Assembly (NCBI RefSeq): GCF_027409185.1
Contig: NC_084466.1
Coordinates: 77,668,501-77,732,500, forward strand
Direction: 5' to 3'
Length of the DNA: 64,000 nt
Origin: Cynocephalus volans
Lineage: Eukaryota > Chordata > Mammalia > Dermoptera > Cynocephalidae
In this document: piece by piece, positions 45,198 to 56,376 of the stretch
Position numbering within the stretch: the first letter of the stretch is position 1
Layout: each line of letters starts with the position of its first letter
The notes under the pieces: generated by a model
Databases searched by the model: none
Told to the model about the DNA's origin: nothing
What the model saw: the letters and a program-made list of their open reading frames with translations, nothing else
Made by a program: the position numbers and the translations under genes

Positions 45198-45362
45198 ATT
45201 TTTTTTTTTTTTTTGACCAGTAAGGGGATCGCAACCCTCGGCTCGGTGTCATCCACACCACGCTCAGCCAGTGAGCGCACCAGCTATCCCTATATAGGAT
45301 CAAAACCCGCAGCCTCGGTGCTACAGTGCCGCACTCTCCTGAGTGAGCCACAGGGCTGGCCC
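45198..45362 (-). mobile_element. tRNA-Ile SINE, long dimer
   Basis: T runs, gaccagtaaggggatcgcaa, ccacgctcagccagtgagcg, tatataggatcaaaac, head cacagggctggccc. Flanking repeat agctgtgtgagttttt at about 45168 and 45365. Confidence 0.93.
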
Positions 45363-45594
45363 GAAGCTGTGTGAGTTTTTAAATATGTCAAACATGTTGA
45401 GAATTTGAAAAGTTATAGTAAATTGGGCTATCTTAGTGAGGGCTACTAATGGGATTCACCAAAAAGTAAGTTTGCAATATGAAGGGGTATTAGTATCCTT
45501 TCAAGCATAGCATACAAATGAATTTTCACTTTTTTTTCTAATTAAAAAAAAATTTTTTTTTAATCAAAAACATTACAAGAAAGTAAGCATCTCA

Positions 45595-45775
45595 GGGCCG
45601 GCCCGTGGCTCACTCGGGAGAGTGTGGTGCTGATAACACCGAGGCCACGGGTTCAGATCCCGTGTAGGGATGGCTGGTTAGCTCACTGGTGAGTGTGGTG
45701 CTGACAACACCAAGTCAAGGGTTAAGATCCCTTTACCCGTCATCTTAAAAAAAAAAAAAAGAAAGAAAGAAAGTA
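45595..45775 (+). mobile_element. tRNA-Ile SINE, long dimer
   Basis: agggccggcccgtggctcac, junction tgtagggatggctggttag, full second unit, tail with gaaa repeats. Flanks agtaagcatctc and agtaagcatttt form a near-perfect duplication. Confidence 0.93.
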
Positions 45776-47938
45776 AGCATTTTCACTTTAATCATTAACT
45801 TTTGATAAGAAAACTTGCTGGCCTAAAGATACTTAGTATATCGGAAAAATGATTTTAATAAAATTTGCCTTGGTGTTTTGGGATGTTTAAAACAGCATCT
45901 TTTGAAAGTGCTAAATCCTAAGGAAGTAGAGGTGATATACATATGAGGTCATGAACAGATATCACATTTTATTTCAGGCTTAGGACAAGAAGTAAAATTA
46001 AGGTATATAATATAACACATTTCCTATAGTTTTCAGAAAGTCAGTACTTAATTTGTTGCTTTTCAAGTTGTCAGAGTTAGGTCTTTTGGGGATATATAAA
46101 AAGACTTTTCTTACAAACTAGTATGTCTTTTTTCTATATATGTAAATTCCATGATAAATGTAGTACCTGCTCTCTCTTGCCAAGCCATCTGCCATTTGGT
46201 ACCCTGCATTGCTGTAGAGCCACCACCCTCACAAGGTCCTCACCAGATGTGTTCCCTGGACTTTGGCCTTTCCAGCCTCTGAAACTGTAAGCAATAAATA
46301 TTGTTCCTTTACGAATTATCCAGTTTCAGGTGTTCTGTTATAAGCAACAGAGATGGACTAATACAGAAAATCGGTTCCAGAGAAGTGGGATGTTGCTTAT
46401 AACAAACACTTGAAAATGTGGAAGCATCTTTGGAACTGGGTATTGGGAGAGGCTGGAAGAATTTGGAGGAGCAGGCTAAAAAAAGCCTAGATACTGGTGA
46501 AAGTTTAGAAGACAAGAAAACTAGGAAAAGTTTGGAACGTCTTAGAGATTGGTTAAATGGTGGTGACTAGAATGTTGACAGAAATATGGACAGTAAAGAC
46601 CATGATGAGGAAGTCTCAGATAGAAATGAGGAAGAAACTTGAGCAGAAGTCACCCTTGTTACAGAGTTGCAAGGAACTTGGCTGCATTCTGTTCATGCCC
46701 TACAGCTCTACGGGATGCAAAACTTGAGAGTTATGAAACAGAGTATTTTGTAGAAGAAATTTCTAAGCTGCAAAACATTCAGGAAGCTGAATGATACTTG
46801 TAATAGCCTATGCTGATTTATGGCAGAAAAGGCATGAAGTAAAGGCAGAATTTATAATTAAAAAGAAAACTGAGAGCAAACAATTGTAAAACTTTCGGCT
46901 TGGCCATTTAAAGAGTGAAAAGGTGTCTTTGGGAGAGTAAACCAAAGATATAGCTCAGCGTTTGGTAAACAGATTAGTATGGAGAGAAAGGGATTATCGA
47001 GAGAAAGGAAAAAAGATCTTGGAGGCATTTCAGAGATTGTGGAAGATGCCCCTCCCATCACAGACCCATAGGCCTAGAGATACAGAATGGTTGTGGGGAA
47101 CAGGCCCAAGGCACCCTCCAAGGGCTCGCTTCCAAGAGCCACATTGTGATGCTTGTCCTCACACCCTGGCTGCTCCTCGAATTGCTTCAGCTGTGGCTAA
47201 ATTGGACCCAGGTGTGGCTGGGCCCACAGCTTTGGAAGATACAAGCCAGAAAGAAGCCTTGGTGGTGTCCACATGTTGTTAAATCTGCAAGCTTGCAGAA
47301 TGCCAGAGCTTTAGAGGCTTGGGAGTCTCCACCTAAATTTCAAAGGATGTATGGAAAAGCCTGGGGGCCCAGGAAGTGATCTGTGGCAGGGGCAGAGTCA
47401 CCACAAAGAGCTTTTGCTAAAAATGCTGAGCAGAAACATGGGGTTGGAATTGCAGTAGAGAATCCCCACCAGGGCCATGTCTAGTGGAGCCATGAGAGCC
47501 ATGGACACCCCAGAACTGTAGAACTACCAGTGTGCAACGCCTGCCCAGGAGAGCCAAAGTGTGGCTGGAGACCGGAAAAGCCATAGGAGCGGGGCTGCCC
47601 AAGGACTTGAGGACCTAACCCCCCCACCAGAGTGCAGAGGATGCCAAACATGGAGTCAAGGTACATGGTTCGTCAGCTTTGAGATTTGATGCCTGACCTG
47701 CTGGGTTTTGGACTTGCTTAGGATCTGTTACCCCTTTCCTATAGCTTATTTCTCTCTTTTTGAATGGGAATATGTACCCTATGTTTGTCCCACTATTGTA
47801 TTGTGGAAGTAGGTAACTTATTTTGATTTCATAGATAGGACTTTGGACTTTTGAGTTGAAACAAGTTAAGACTTTGGGGATAGAATAAATGTATTTACCT
47901 ATGAGAAGGATGTGAACTTTGGGAGTGGGGGGGTGGAA

Positions 47939-48493
47939 TGCTATGGATTGAATTATGTCCCTCAAAGTTCTATATATTAGAAACTTAATCTCCAGGCCGA
48001 GCCTGTGGCGCACTCGGGAGGGTGCGCTGCAGGTTCGGATCCTATATAGGAATGGCCGGTGTGCTCACTGGCTGAGTGCCGGTCACAAAAAAAATAAATA
48101 ATAAATAAATAAATAAATAAAACCTTTAAAAAAAAAAAAAGAAAGAAAGAAAGAAACTTAATCTCCACTGTGACAGTGTTAAGAGGGTGGGGAATTCTAT
48201 TATGATAATTGAAAGGTGGGTCCTTGAAGGGGTGATTAGATTGGGAAGACCATGCCCTAGTGAATGGATTAATCCATTGATGGTTTAATGGTGGCCATCG
48301 GCATGGTTCTGATGGCTTTATAAGGAGAAAGAGTGAGAAGGTTAGTCTCTCTCCTGCCAAGCCATCCACTGTGTGATACCCTGTATCGCTGTAGAGCCAC
48401 CACCACCAAGGCCCTCACCATATTTGTTCCCCAGACTTTGGACTTACTAGCCTCCAAAATTGTAAGCAATAAATACTGTTTCTTTACAAATTA
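47939..48493 (+). repeat. MaLR 3' LTR with a SINE inside
   Basis: Starts tgctatggattgaattatg. It is interrupted at 47994 by a SINE, resumes with the duplicated acttaatctcc, and stops near tctttacaaatta, short of the expected end. Confidence 0.82.
47994..48151 (+). mobile_element. tRNA-Ile SINE, short dimer with the anticodon region deleted
   Basis: aggccgagcctgtggcgcac, then gggagggtgcgctgcaggtt: about 35 nt between A and B boxes are missing. The tail is a long ataaataa and gaaa mix. Perfect 15-bp duplication agaaacttaatctcc at 47979-47993 and 48152-48166. Confidence 0.94.
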
Positions 48494-48894
48494 AAAAGTA
48501 AATAACATGAAAAATAAATAAATGCAGTACCTTTTAAAGCTCCCTCAATTCAATTAGGAAGAACTTCTGCTAAGTAACACTTTTTGTAGTTTTTATTGTT
48601 ATTTTTGTGAACTTCAGGGTTTTTTGGGTTTTTTATAGTGCTTTTTCTCTATTGATTATTGGCTTAACTAATTTGTAACATGAAGTTTCTTTGGTATTAG
48701 TCCATCAAAGACATTGTTAATAATTTCAAATTACGAGAACTTATTGTACTTCTACAGAAATTGTTTTCCCTTTTTGTATTTGATCTTTGCTCAATATAAC
48801 AGGAGCAGGGTGAGTCAGGTAATAATAGTAATGTTGGAATCTATGAGTACTTGCAATCATCATAAACCATGTAATTCATCATGATGAACGGGGG
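48494..48894. other. AT-rich non-coding stretch
   Basis: No gene or repeat recognised. Confidence 0.4.
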
Positions 48895-49095
48895 AGCTGT
48901 ATTGCATAATGCTTAAGAACACAAACTTTAAATGCCGTACTTCTACCACCTACCAGATGTTTGGAAAAATTGCTTAAATCTCCTCAATGTCTTCTAGTTG
49001 TAAGGTGGGGCTGTCAATAATACCTATCTCATAGGGTTGTTGTGAAGATTTAATGAGATAATATATGTAAAACATGCATAGTAAACACAGTGAAG
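48895..49095 (+). repeat. MIR-like SINE
   Basis: cttctaccacctaccagatg, then caatgtcttctagttgtaag, ctcatagggttgttgtgaag and ttaatgagataatatatgta follow MIR from start to end. Well preserved for this family. Confidence 0.75.
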
Positions 49096-49384
49096 AACAT
49101 TGCTATGACTAATAACTGGGTAAGAGTCATTTGAGACCCAAAAAATATCAAAGAGTCACCAGTTTCTTTCCAGACCTACGAATTTTCTTTGTCTGGGTTC
49201 TGTTCTCATTTTTTAGTTTCTGAGCCACTGTGCTGGAGGAGAAAGCCTCCCATCAACCTTGGAGGCACTAGTAGGTCTCAGCTGAGGCTACTGGAGAAAG
49301 TATTTTCCTGTTGTAAGCAGGGGGGGAAATGAGGATATACTCTAATTACAAGGCTAAACATTATATTTCCACCTACTTGTGTAA

Positions 49385-49690
49385 GTCACCAAATAACTAT
49401 ACACCTACTATGTCGCAGGCACTATTCTAGCTGTTGAGGGGCAGCTGGGAGCAAAACAGACAAAATTTTACAAGAAGTGGCAGATGACAAGTGAATAATC
49501 TGGTATGTTAGAAGGTGATAACTATTAAGGACAAAAATAAAGCAGGAGAAGGAGGATAAATAGTGCCTGGCTCAGGGTAAGAATGTGTGCATAGAGGGAC
49601 AGGACTGGGGAGGGAGGTAGTGTTTTCAATTTTAAAGTGTCAGGATGGGCCTTACTTGAGAAGGTGACATTTGAGCACCTTTGTTGTCCT
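49385..49690 (-). repeat. L2 LINE fragment, minus strand
   Basis: acctactatgtcgcaggcac, gcaaaacagacaaaatttta and gagaaggtgacatttgagca follow the reversed L2 3' end. Confidence 0.7.
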
Positions 49691-50480
49691 AATTTTGGTT
49701 TAAACAGCTATTAAGGGGATTACTGTACAACATAAAATCTAAGCCTAACTTTTTTAGTGTTTATTATATAACCACATAACAAAATTAATTGTATTTAGCT
49801 GTACATTTTTCTTAGTGAGCAGAGGGTGTATGTGAAGCAATATTGTAAATGTATTGTATAATTTCTTAGCAGTGAAAATGAACTACAAGTTGGGTTTTTT
49901 TTAAGTAATCAGAGAGACTATTGACCAAATCTTGGTGATTAAACTAGATTTGTAATAGAAGAGGAAAAACGTAATTGATAGAGTTGGAGGTAATGTGTTA
50001 GAATATTGAACTAATTTACCTTGTTAATCATGGTTTATATGCACACATATAAAAGTTGATGTGATCTTGTCAAGGAGAAATGAAAAGTCTTTTCTATATT
50101 TGGAGCGATCGCTTTCAAGTAATAAGAATTTACTTGAGAAGGTGTTAGAAGATTTAGATGATATTATCTAATTTGGAAATTTTTATCTAATATATTTTAA
50201 AGCTATATGCTGCTGTATCTCTTTATACATTTAAAAAATTTTGCCTGGTGAAATAATGACTTCATTATGCCTATCAGTTTAAGAATAAACTAGATGCTAA
50301 CTTTAAGGACTTACAGTTGCTTTTATTATTACTGGCAATAATAAACTTTAAAGTCATATTATCTCAAAGTAAAATCTCGAGGGTCCACATGACAGAAACA
50401 GAAAAATTCAATACACTATATTGTAGTTCAAATTGGAATCATTTCTGTTTGTAACTGATAAATGTATAGTGAAGTCACCA
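49691..50480. other. AT-rich non-coding stretch
   Basis: No gene or repeat recognised. Confidence 0.4.
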
Positions 50481-50495
50481 AATAATAAAGTCACC

Positions 50496-50607
50496 AGGGC
50501 TGGCCAGTTAGCTCACATGGTTGAAGTATGGTTTTGGTAACATGAAGGTCAAGGGTTCAGATCCCCATACTGGCTGGCCACAAAAAAAAAAAAAAAAAAA
50601 AAAATTA
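50496..50607 (+). mobile_element. tRNA-Ile SINE monomer
   Basis: gggctggccagttagctcac, ggttcagatccccatactgg, long A run. The upstream phrase aagtcacca occurs twice (50473 and 50488), but the downstream flank gives no clear duplication. Confidence 0.92.
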
Positions 50608-50839
50608 ATTAATTAAAAAAAAATGTCAACAAGTAAACTTTTTTAGAAGATAGGGGTTAACAATAATTGTTGAGTCTTCTTAGCACACAGGCTATTTTTT
50701 ATTGCAGGACAAGTTTACATTTACTAATCAAAGTTTATGTTCAATCAATCCATAAGAGGATTTATTATTCTAGAGAGAGGCTTAACTATTGAGAAAGCTT
50801 TAAACATATTTATTTGTATTTTTTCTTTGTTTTGCCTAA

Positions 50840-51115
50840 TTTATTTACTGAAGAAAGTCTTGTGGGTGCAATTATTTATTTTTTCTATTACAAAAGTAGT
50901 TCATGTTCAGTGTAGAAAATTCATGACACACAGATAAACACAAAGAAATCAACCCTCATAATTCACCACCATTAACATTTTGCATATTCCTGTATTTCTA
51001 AACATACTGTAGCTATGTACATGTTTAAATATGTAAATACACAAATACATATACATACTTTTATTGGAATTGTGGGATTATACAATCCCACAATATACAA
51101 TTTTATAAATTTAGT
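50840..51115 (-). repeat. L1M-like 3' UTR fragment
   Basis: tattacaaaagtagttcatg, caccattaacattttgcata and an AT-rich tract with tacacaaatacatatacata fit a reversed L1M 3' end. Confidence 0.5.
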
Positions 51116-51450
51116 AGCTATATAGCACAATGGTTGGTAACATAAACTTTGCAGGTCTATCTGGTTAGCTCAGTTAGAACGTGGTGTTGTAACACCAGGG
51201 TCAAGGGTTCAGCTCTCTGTACAGGCCACCCACAAAAAAAAAAAAAAAAAAAGAACATAAACTTTGGAATTAGAGAGACTTGAGTTTAAGTCTACCTCCA
51301 CACATTTATTAATTATGCAAACTGGGCAAGTTTCCGAGCCTCAATTTCTATATTTATTAAATGGGAATGTTGATGATAGTACCCTACTCATGGGTTGCTG
51401 TAGGATTAAATGAGATTTCATATATAACAAATATCTGCACCATAGCAAGA
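51116..51450 (+). repeat. MIR-like SINE interrupted by a tRNA SINE
   Basis: agcacaatggttggtaacat precedes the insertion. After it, gagagacttgagtttaagtc, gcaaactgggcaagtttccg and ggattaaatgagatttcata complete the MIR. Confidence 0.7.
51153..51252 (+). mobile_element. tRNA-Ile SINE monomer inside a MIR
   Basis: atctggttagctcagttaga (four bases lost near the D loop), ggttcagctctctgtacagg, long A run. Duplication aacataaacttt before and after. Confidence 0.92.
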
Positions 51451-51596
51451 ATATGGGAATTGCTGTTATATATCTTAGTTTTTTTCACTTCAGTCTGTTG
51501 TGATCACTTTTACAAGCTCAATCTTTATTTTCCTGAATGATGATCCTTACTATATTAACTCAAATTTATTTGAATATCTTATCTTTAGCTTTCAAT

Positions 51597-51740
51597 TTTT
51601 TTTTTTTTTTTTTTTCCCGTGACCGGCGCTCAGCCAGGGAGTGCACCGATCATCCTTATATAGGATCCGAACCCGCGGCGGCGGGAGCGACGCCGCGCTG
51701 CTAGCGCAGCACGCTACCGAGTGCGCCACGGGCTCAGCCC
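51597..51740 (-). mobile_element. tRNA-Ile SINE, short dimer
   Basis: T run, cccgtgaccggcgctcagcc, tatataggatccgaacccg, a GC-rich arm, head cacgggctcagccc. Flanks agctttcaattttt and agctttcaaattttt. Confidence 0.93.
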
Positions 51741-51875
51741 AGCTTTCAAATTTTTAATTAAAATAATGACCTTCATAAACTGTTTATAACTAATAACTAT
51801 TGATTGCATAAAGGTGATTTATGATCAAACACATTTTTGTCACTGTAAAAGGGGTATGGAATTCAGGTATTTTCA

Positions 51876-53880
51876 TGAGTTCCAATTTTTCAACATTCTC
51901 ACCCATGCTTGCTCTTGTCCATCTTTTTTATTACAGCCATCCTAGTGGGTTTGAAGTGGTTTTGATTTGCATTTCCTTGATGGCTAACGATGTTGAGCCT
52001 CTCTTCATGTGCTTATTGGTCATTTGTGTATCTTTTTCAGAGAAAGGTCTGTTCTAATTCTTTGTCCATTTTTAAATTGGGTTTTCTTTTTATTATTGAG
52101 TTGTAAGGGTTCTTTATTCTGGATACAGGTTTCATATCAGATATATAATATGCAAATATGTTCTCTCATTGTAGGTTGTCCTTTTGCTTGATATCCTTTG
52201 AAGCACACAAGTTTTTAATTTTGATCCAGTCCGGTTTATAAATTTTTCTTTGGTTGCTTATACTTTTGGTGTTATCTAAAAACCACTGCCTAATTTAAGG
52301 TCATCTGTGTTTTTTAATAATAGTTTTATGGTTTCAGCTCTTATATTTAGGTCTTTGATCCATTTTGAATTAAATTTTGTATATGGTGTAAAGTATGTCT
52401 AACTTCATTCTTTTGCATGTGCATATCCAGTTGTCCAGCACCATTTATTGAAAACATAGTTCTTTCCCCATTGAATTACCTGTCAAAAATAATTTGTTCA
52501 TAAATATAGGGACTTATTTTTGGAACCTCAATTCTATTCCATTAATCTATATGTGTACCCTTATTCCAGTACCACACTGTCTTGATTACTATAGCTTTAT
52601 AGTAGGTTTTAAAATCAGGAAGCATGAATCCTCCAATTTTGTTCTTTTTCAAGATTGTTATGGCTATTCTGGGTTCCTTGAATTTTCATACGAATTTTAT
52701 CATCAATTTGCCAATTTTTGCAAAAAAGGAAGCTGGGATTTTTGTAGGATCTGCATGAAATCTATATCTATTTGGAGAGTATTACCAGCTTTACAGTACT
52801 GTATCTTCTGATCCGTGAACATGGGATGCCTTTCCCATGTTATTTTATTTCTATTCATTTAGATTTTCTTTAATTTCTTTCAACAATCTTTTGTAGTCTT
52901 CAGATTAATAGTCTTGTATTTTTGTAAATTTTTTTCTAAGTATTTTATTATTTTTGATGATATAAATGGAATTTTCTTAATTTTCTTGATTGTTAATTGC
53001 TAATGTGTAAAAATACAATTGGTTTTTATATATCAATCTCATATCTTGAAACTTTGCTGAACTAGTTTATTAGTTTTAATAGCTTTTTAGAACAATTCTA
53101 AGAATTTCCTATAAATAAGATCATGTCGTCTGCAAATAGGGATACTTTACTTCCTCCTTTCCAAACTGGATATAAAAATATCTTTTTCTTACGTATTGCC
53201 CTGGCTAGAACCACCAATACAGTGTTGAATAGGAATGGTTATCACAGGAGGAAATATTTAGTCTTTCACCACTGAGTATGATGTTAGCTATGGATTTTTT
53301 GTACATGTCCAATATCAGGTTGAGGATTTTTCTTTCTGTTAGTCATTTATTAAGTGTTTCTGCAATGAAAGAATGTTAGATTTTGTAAGTGCTTTTTCTG
53401 CATCTATTGAGATGATGATGTGTTTTTTGTCCTTTATTCTACTGATATGATGTATTATATTAATTGGTTTTTGGGTGTTAAACTAACCTTGCATTCCTGG
53501 GATAAATCACACATGTTCATGAGGTATAATCCTTTTTTTATGTTACTGGATTCAGTCTGCTAGTATTTTTTTGAGGTTTTTGCATCCATATTCATAATAG
53601 ATATTGGTGTGCAGCTTTCTTTTCTTGTGCTGTCATTGGTTTTGGCATCAGAGTGATACTGGCTTCATAGAATGAATTGGGAAATGTTTCTCTTCTACTT
53701 TTTGAGAGAGTTTGGGAAGAATTGGTATTCATTTTAGTTTAATGTTTTATAGAGTTTACCAGTGAAGCCATCTGGGCCTGGGCTTTTCTTTGTGTGAAAT
53801 TCTGAGCATATTTAAAAATCTAGGTTACTTCCTTTCCAACTGTTGTTCATTTACTTCAGGAACTCTTTTTCTTTCCTTCT
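51876..53880 (-). mobile_element. L1 ORF2 fragment, antisense, about 2 kb
   Basis: Read on the minus strand this is the 3' two-fifths of L1 ORF2. On the + strand the landmarks are cctagtgggtttgaagtggt, ttggtcatttgtgtatcttt, ctttgatccattttgaatta, ttccattaatctatatgtgt, atgaacatgggatgcctttc in outline, and catctgggcctgggcttttc. Frames are broken throughout, so no protein is made. The 3' UTR and poly(A) are not present at the left end. Confidence 0.85.
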
Positions 53881-54700
53881 TGTGTGGGTAAGAAAAAACA
53901 ACCTTAATCTTATTTGACAAGAATAATAATCATGTTATACCACTTTCTAAAACAGACAAAAAACCCAAAAATGAAGTAAAAAAGAAGGAACAAATGAAGG
54001 CATGAATGAAGGAAGGCAAAAAAGCATATTGCACATTTTCACTACAGTGTTTTTTTGTGGTTAGCCTGTGATTATAATAATCTCGTTTTATAGCATTGTA
54101 TCAATATACCAGTTTGCTTTAACATAAAAAAAAATCTCACAACCATTAAGAAAATCATTTTGTAAGTTGAAATTTTCCTGGATTTTAGGTATTCTTTACA
54201 ATTATTATATATTCTGTTTCTTGTTCTTTTTTTCTGTTTCATGTGTTTTGGGGGGTTTCCCAGCTTGAGAATCGATTTTCTTATAGTTAAAGGCTATTTA
54301 TATTTTGGCAATAATTTAGTAATGAGATTATCTAAGTAGAAATGATTCAGTGTACTCTAACAGTATTTTATATGCTTAAGAATAAGTAATATTAGATTTT
54401 CCAGCTGTTTTTTAAAATAATGAACTATCCTAGATCATTATTGTCAAAATAACATTTTTAAAAAGAAAATTATTTTCTTAAAAGATGAAAAAACTTTAGC
54501 TATACTTTTTTCAAGTGATATTATGAAGTTAAATACAATTTATAGCACTTCAGACTGTTTTTTCTTAGACTTGGACTTTCAAAACTCCTGAATGTGAGTC
54601 TAGTAGTATCATTCCCATCTTGTAAATGTATTGTGTAAATGGTGGTGGATGTTACCAAGAAAAGCTGTGGCGTAAGATTACTAAGAATATTATTATATTA
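53881..54700. other. AT-rich non-coding stretch
   Basis: No gene or repeat recognised. Confidence 0.4.
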
Positions 54701-54701
54701 G

Positions 54702-54731
54702 AAATTATTATTATTATTATTATTATTATTT
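54702..54731 (+). repeat. (ATT)n microsatellite
   Basis: About ten att units adjoin the tail of the minus-strand SINE and probably grew from it. Confidence 0.85.
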
Positions 54732-54860
54732 TGTCTTTTTCGTGACCGGTACTCAGCCAGTGAGTGCACCGGCCATTCCTATATAGGATCCGAACCCGCG
54801 GCGGGAGTGTTGCGGCGCTCCCAGCGCCACACTCTCCCGAGTGCGCCACGGGCTCGGCCC
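54732..54860 (-). mobile_element. tRNA-Ile SINE, short dimer, left arm of an inverted pair
   Basis: tgtctttttcgtgaccggta, ctatataggatccgaacccg, head cacgggctcggccc. Its 5' end faces the 5' end of the next copy. Confidence 0.94.
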
Positions 54861-54879
54861 TTTAGAAATTAATTTTTAA

Positions 54880-55031
54880 GGGCCGAGCCCGTGGCGCACT
54901 TGGTAGAGTGCTGCGCTGGGAGCGTGGCAACGCTCCCGCCGCGGGTTCGGATCCTATATAGGACTGACCAGTGCACTCACTGGCTGAGTGCCGGTCACGA
55001 AAAAACGACAAAAAAAAAAAAAAAAGAAAAA
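54880..55031 (+). mobile_element. tRNA-Ile SINE, short dimer, right arm of an inverted pair
   Basis: gggccgagcccgtggcgcac, cgccgcgggttcggatccta, tail with a spelling change gaaaaaacgacaaa. Duplication agaaattaatttttaa at 54864-54879 and after the tail. Confidence 0.94.
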
Positions 55032-55177
55032 AAGAAATTAATTTTTAAGAAGTAATCATGCAATTCTATTACCCACTCCTGCTCCACCCCTATGTAGTAA
55101 GTATAAATAAAGCATGTTCCTGTCTTTCACCAGGTTGTCAGTCTGGATTCTAAGATGTGTCCGAAATTTAGTGATGG

Positions 55178-55275
55178 AGGCTGGCCAGGTAGCTCAGTTG
55201 GTTAGAGCATGGTGCTGATAACACCAAGGTCCAGGATTTGATCCGTGTACTGGTCAGCTGCGGAGAAAAAAAAAA
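55178..55275 (+). mobile_element. tRNA-Ile SINE monomer
   Basis: ggctggccaggtagctcagt, then tgctgataacaccaaggtcc (anticodon GAT retained) and ggatttgatccgtgtactgg. This is one of the copies closest to the parent tRNA. Flanks tttagtgatgg and attagcaatgg are a worn duplication. Confidence 0.92.
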
Positions 55276-55354
55276 ATTAGCAATGGACAGCCAACAAAAA
55301 TCAGTTGTATTTTTCTACACAAACTAGTCTTGCTGAGTAGTTATCAACAAGAAA

Positions 55355-55440
55355 TATTTGTGGGTTTTCTGTACATGTCCAATATCAGGTTGAGTATTTT
55401 TCTTTCTGTTCCTAGTTTGTTATGTTTGTTAATAGCTTTA
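55355..55440 (-). repeat. short L1 ORF2 scrap
   Basis: 'ttctgtacatgtccaatatc' and 'aggttgagtatttttctttc' repeat a segment of the L1 at 53297-53340, then diverge. Confidence 0.6.
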
Positions 55441-56022
55441 ATGAAGAAAATTTTAATAGGAATACAGAGGTTAAAATAAATTGAAGAGAAACATTCCAGT
55501 CATCAAATGCCACCTGTATTTTTTCTTTCAAAAATGAGATGGCTCTTCTTTCCTCTTATCCATAGCATGCGAACTTGACTTATTTTTCCAGTTGCCCTGA
55601 TGGATTTGCTTTGCTCAGCTACATTCTCCCACAGGACCTGTCTTCAGGTGCACACATTTGTGAACATACTGGTTGTAAAATATAGCCTGTGGCCAGGTGT
55701 GAGAATAGGGCTTCCCAACTTGAGACTTGATTCTGCTAACAAACGTTAGTGCAGGGCTGTAAGTGAGCTAATGAACCTAAGATAACAGCTAGTGCTTCAG
55801 ACATTGATGTTCAGATTTCTCACATTAGTGAAATGATTTGATGAAAATTGATAAAAGTAGAAAAAGTAGTTGAATGTAGAGTACTCTAATATGAACATGA
55901 AAGTCTGAATAAGTGTCAGTTTGAAATATGAACAAACTAGCAATAGATAGAAGCAAATACCAGAATCTGACACACAGAATAATATTGTTGTATAAAATTA
56001 GTTTAAGAGAAACTTAAATTGT
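55441..56022. other. non-coding stretch
   Basis: No gene or repeat recognised. Confidence 0.4.
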
Positions 56023-56049
56023 AGCCAAAAAAAAAAAAAAAAAAAAAAA

Positions 56050-56157
56050 GGGGGCTGGCCGCTTAGCTCAGTTGGTTAGAGCTGGTATAATAACACTAAG
56101 GTCAAGGGTTCGGATCCCTGTACTGGCCAGCCTCCAAAAAAAAAAAAAAAAAAAAAA
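56050..56157 (+). mobile_element. tRNA-Ile SINE monomer
   Basis: ggggctggccgcttagctca, ggttcggatccctgtactgg, long A run. It is preceded by a second long A run (56026-56049), possibly the tail of a lost neighbour. Confidence 0.92.
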
Positions 56158-56277
56158 TCACCAAGACACTCTTATAGTGAAATATGAAATAACAAGAAAA
56201 CATATAAAACTGTGTCTAATTTTATAATCTCTACTTTTGCTCTCTAGGATTCAGGATAGAAGTAATCTTTTTTCTCT

Positions 56278-56376
56278 TTATTTATTTATTTATTTTTATA
56301 GCTGGCCAGTACAGGGATCTGAACCCTTGACCTCGGTGTTGACCTCACTCTAACCAACTGAGCTAACAGGCCAGCT
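56278..56376 (-). mobile_element. tRNA-Ile SINE monomer
   Basis: A ttta-repeat tail, tagctggccagtacagggat, gaacccttgacctcggtgtt, head gagctaacaggccagc. Confidence 0.9.

Larger units (their letters stand above)
46160..48493 (+). mobile_element. MaLR provirus (MST/THE1-like), 5' LTR truncated
   Basis: A partial 5' LTR (46160-46365) retains only its 3' half and ends gactaataca. Non-coding internal sequence runs 46366-47938, opening gaaaatcggttccagagaag. A 3' LTR follows from 47939. The two LTRs share tgccaagccatc, ctgtagagccaccacc and gtaagcaataaata. The internal DNA has short frames only. Confidence 0.82.

Noticed and set aside
46962-47379. Overlapping frames of 106 and 77 codons in GC-richer DNA
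   Set aside because: They lie wholly in MaLR internal sequence, which is non-coding.
51821-52811. Several 60-105 codon frames that look membrane-like
   Set aside because: They are antisense reads of an L1 ORF2 fragment. The hydrophobic look comes from T-rich DNA.
55178-55275. Possible functional tRNA-Ile gene
   Set aside because: The acceptor and T-arm pairs are broken, an A tail follows and worn flanking repeats are present. It is a SINE monomer. The same holds for the other tRNA-like copies.
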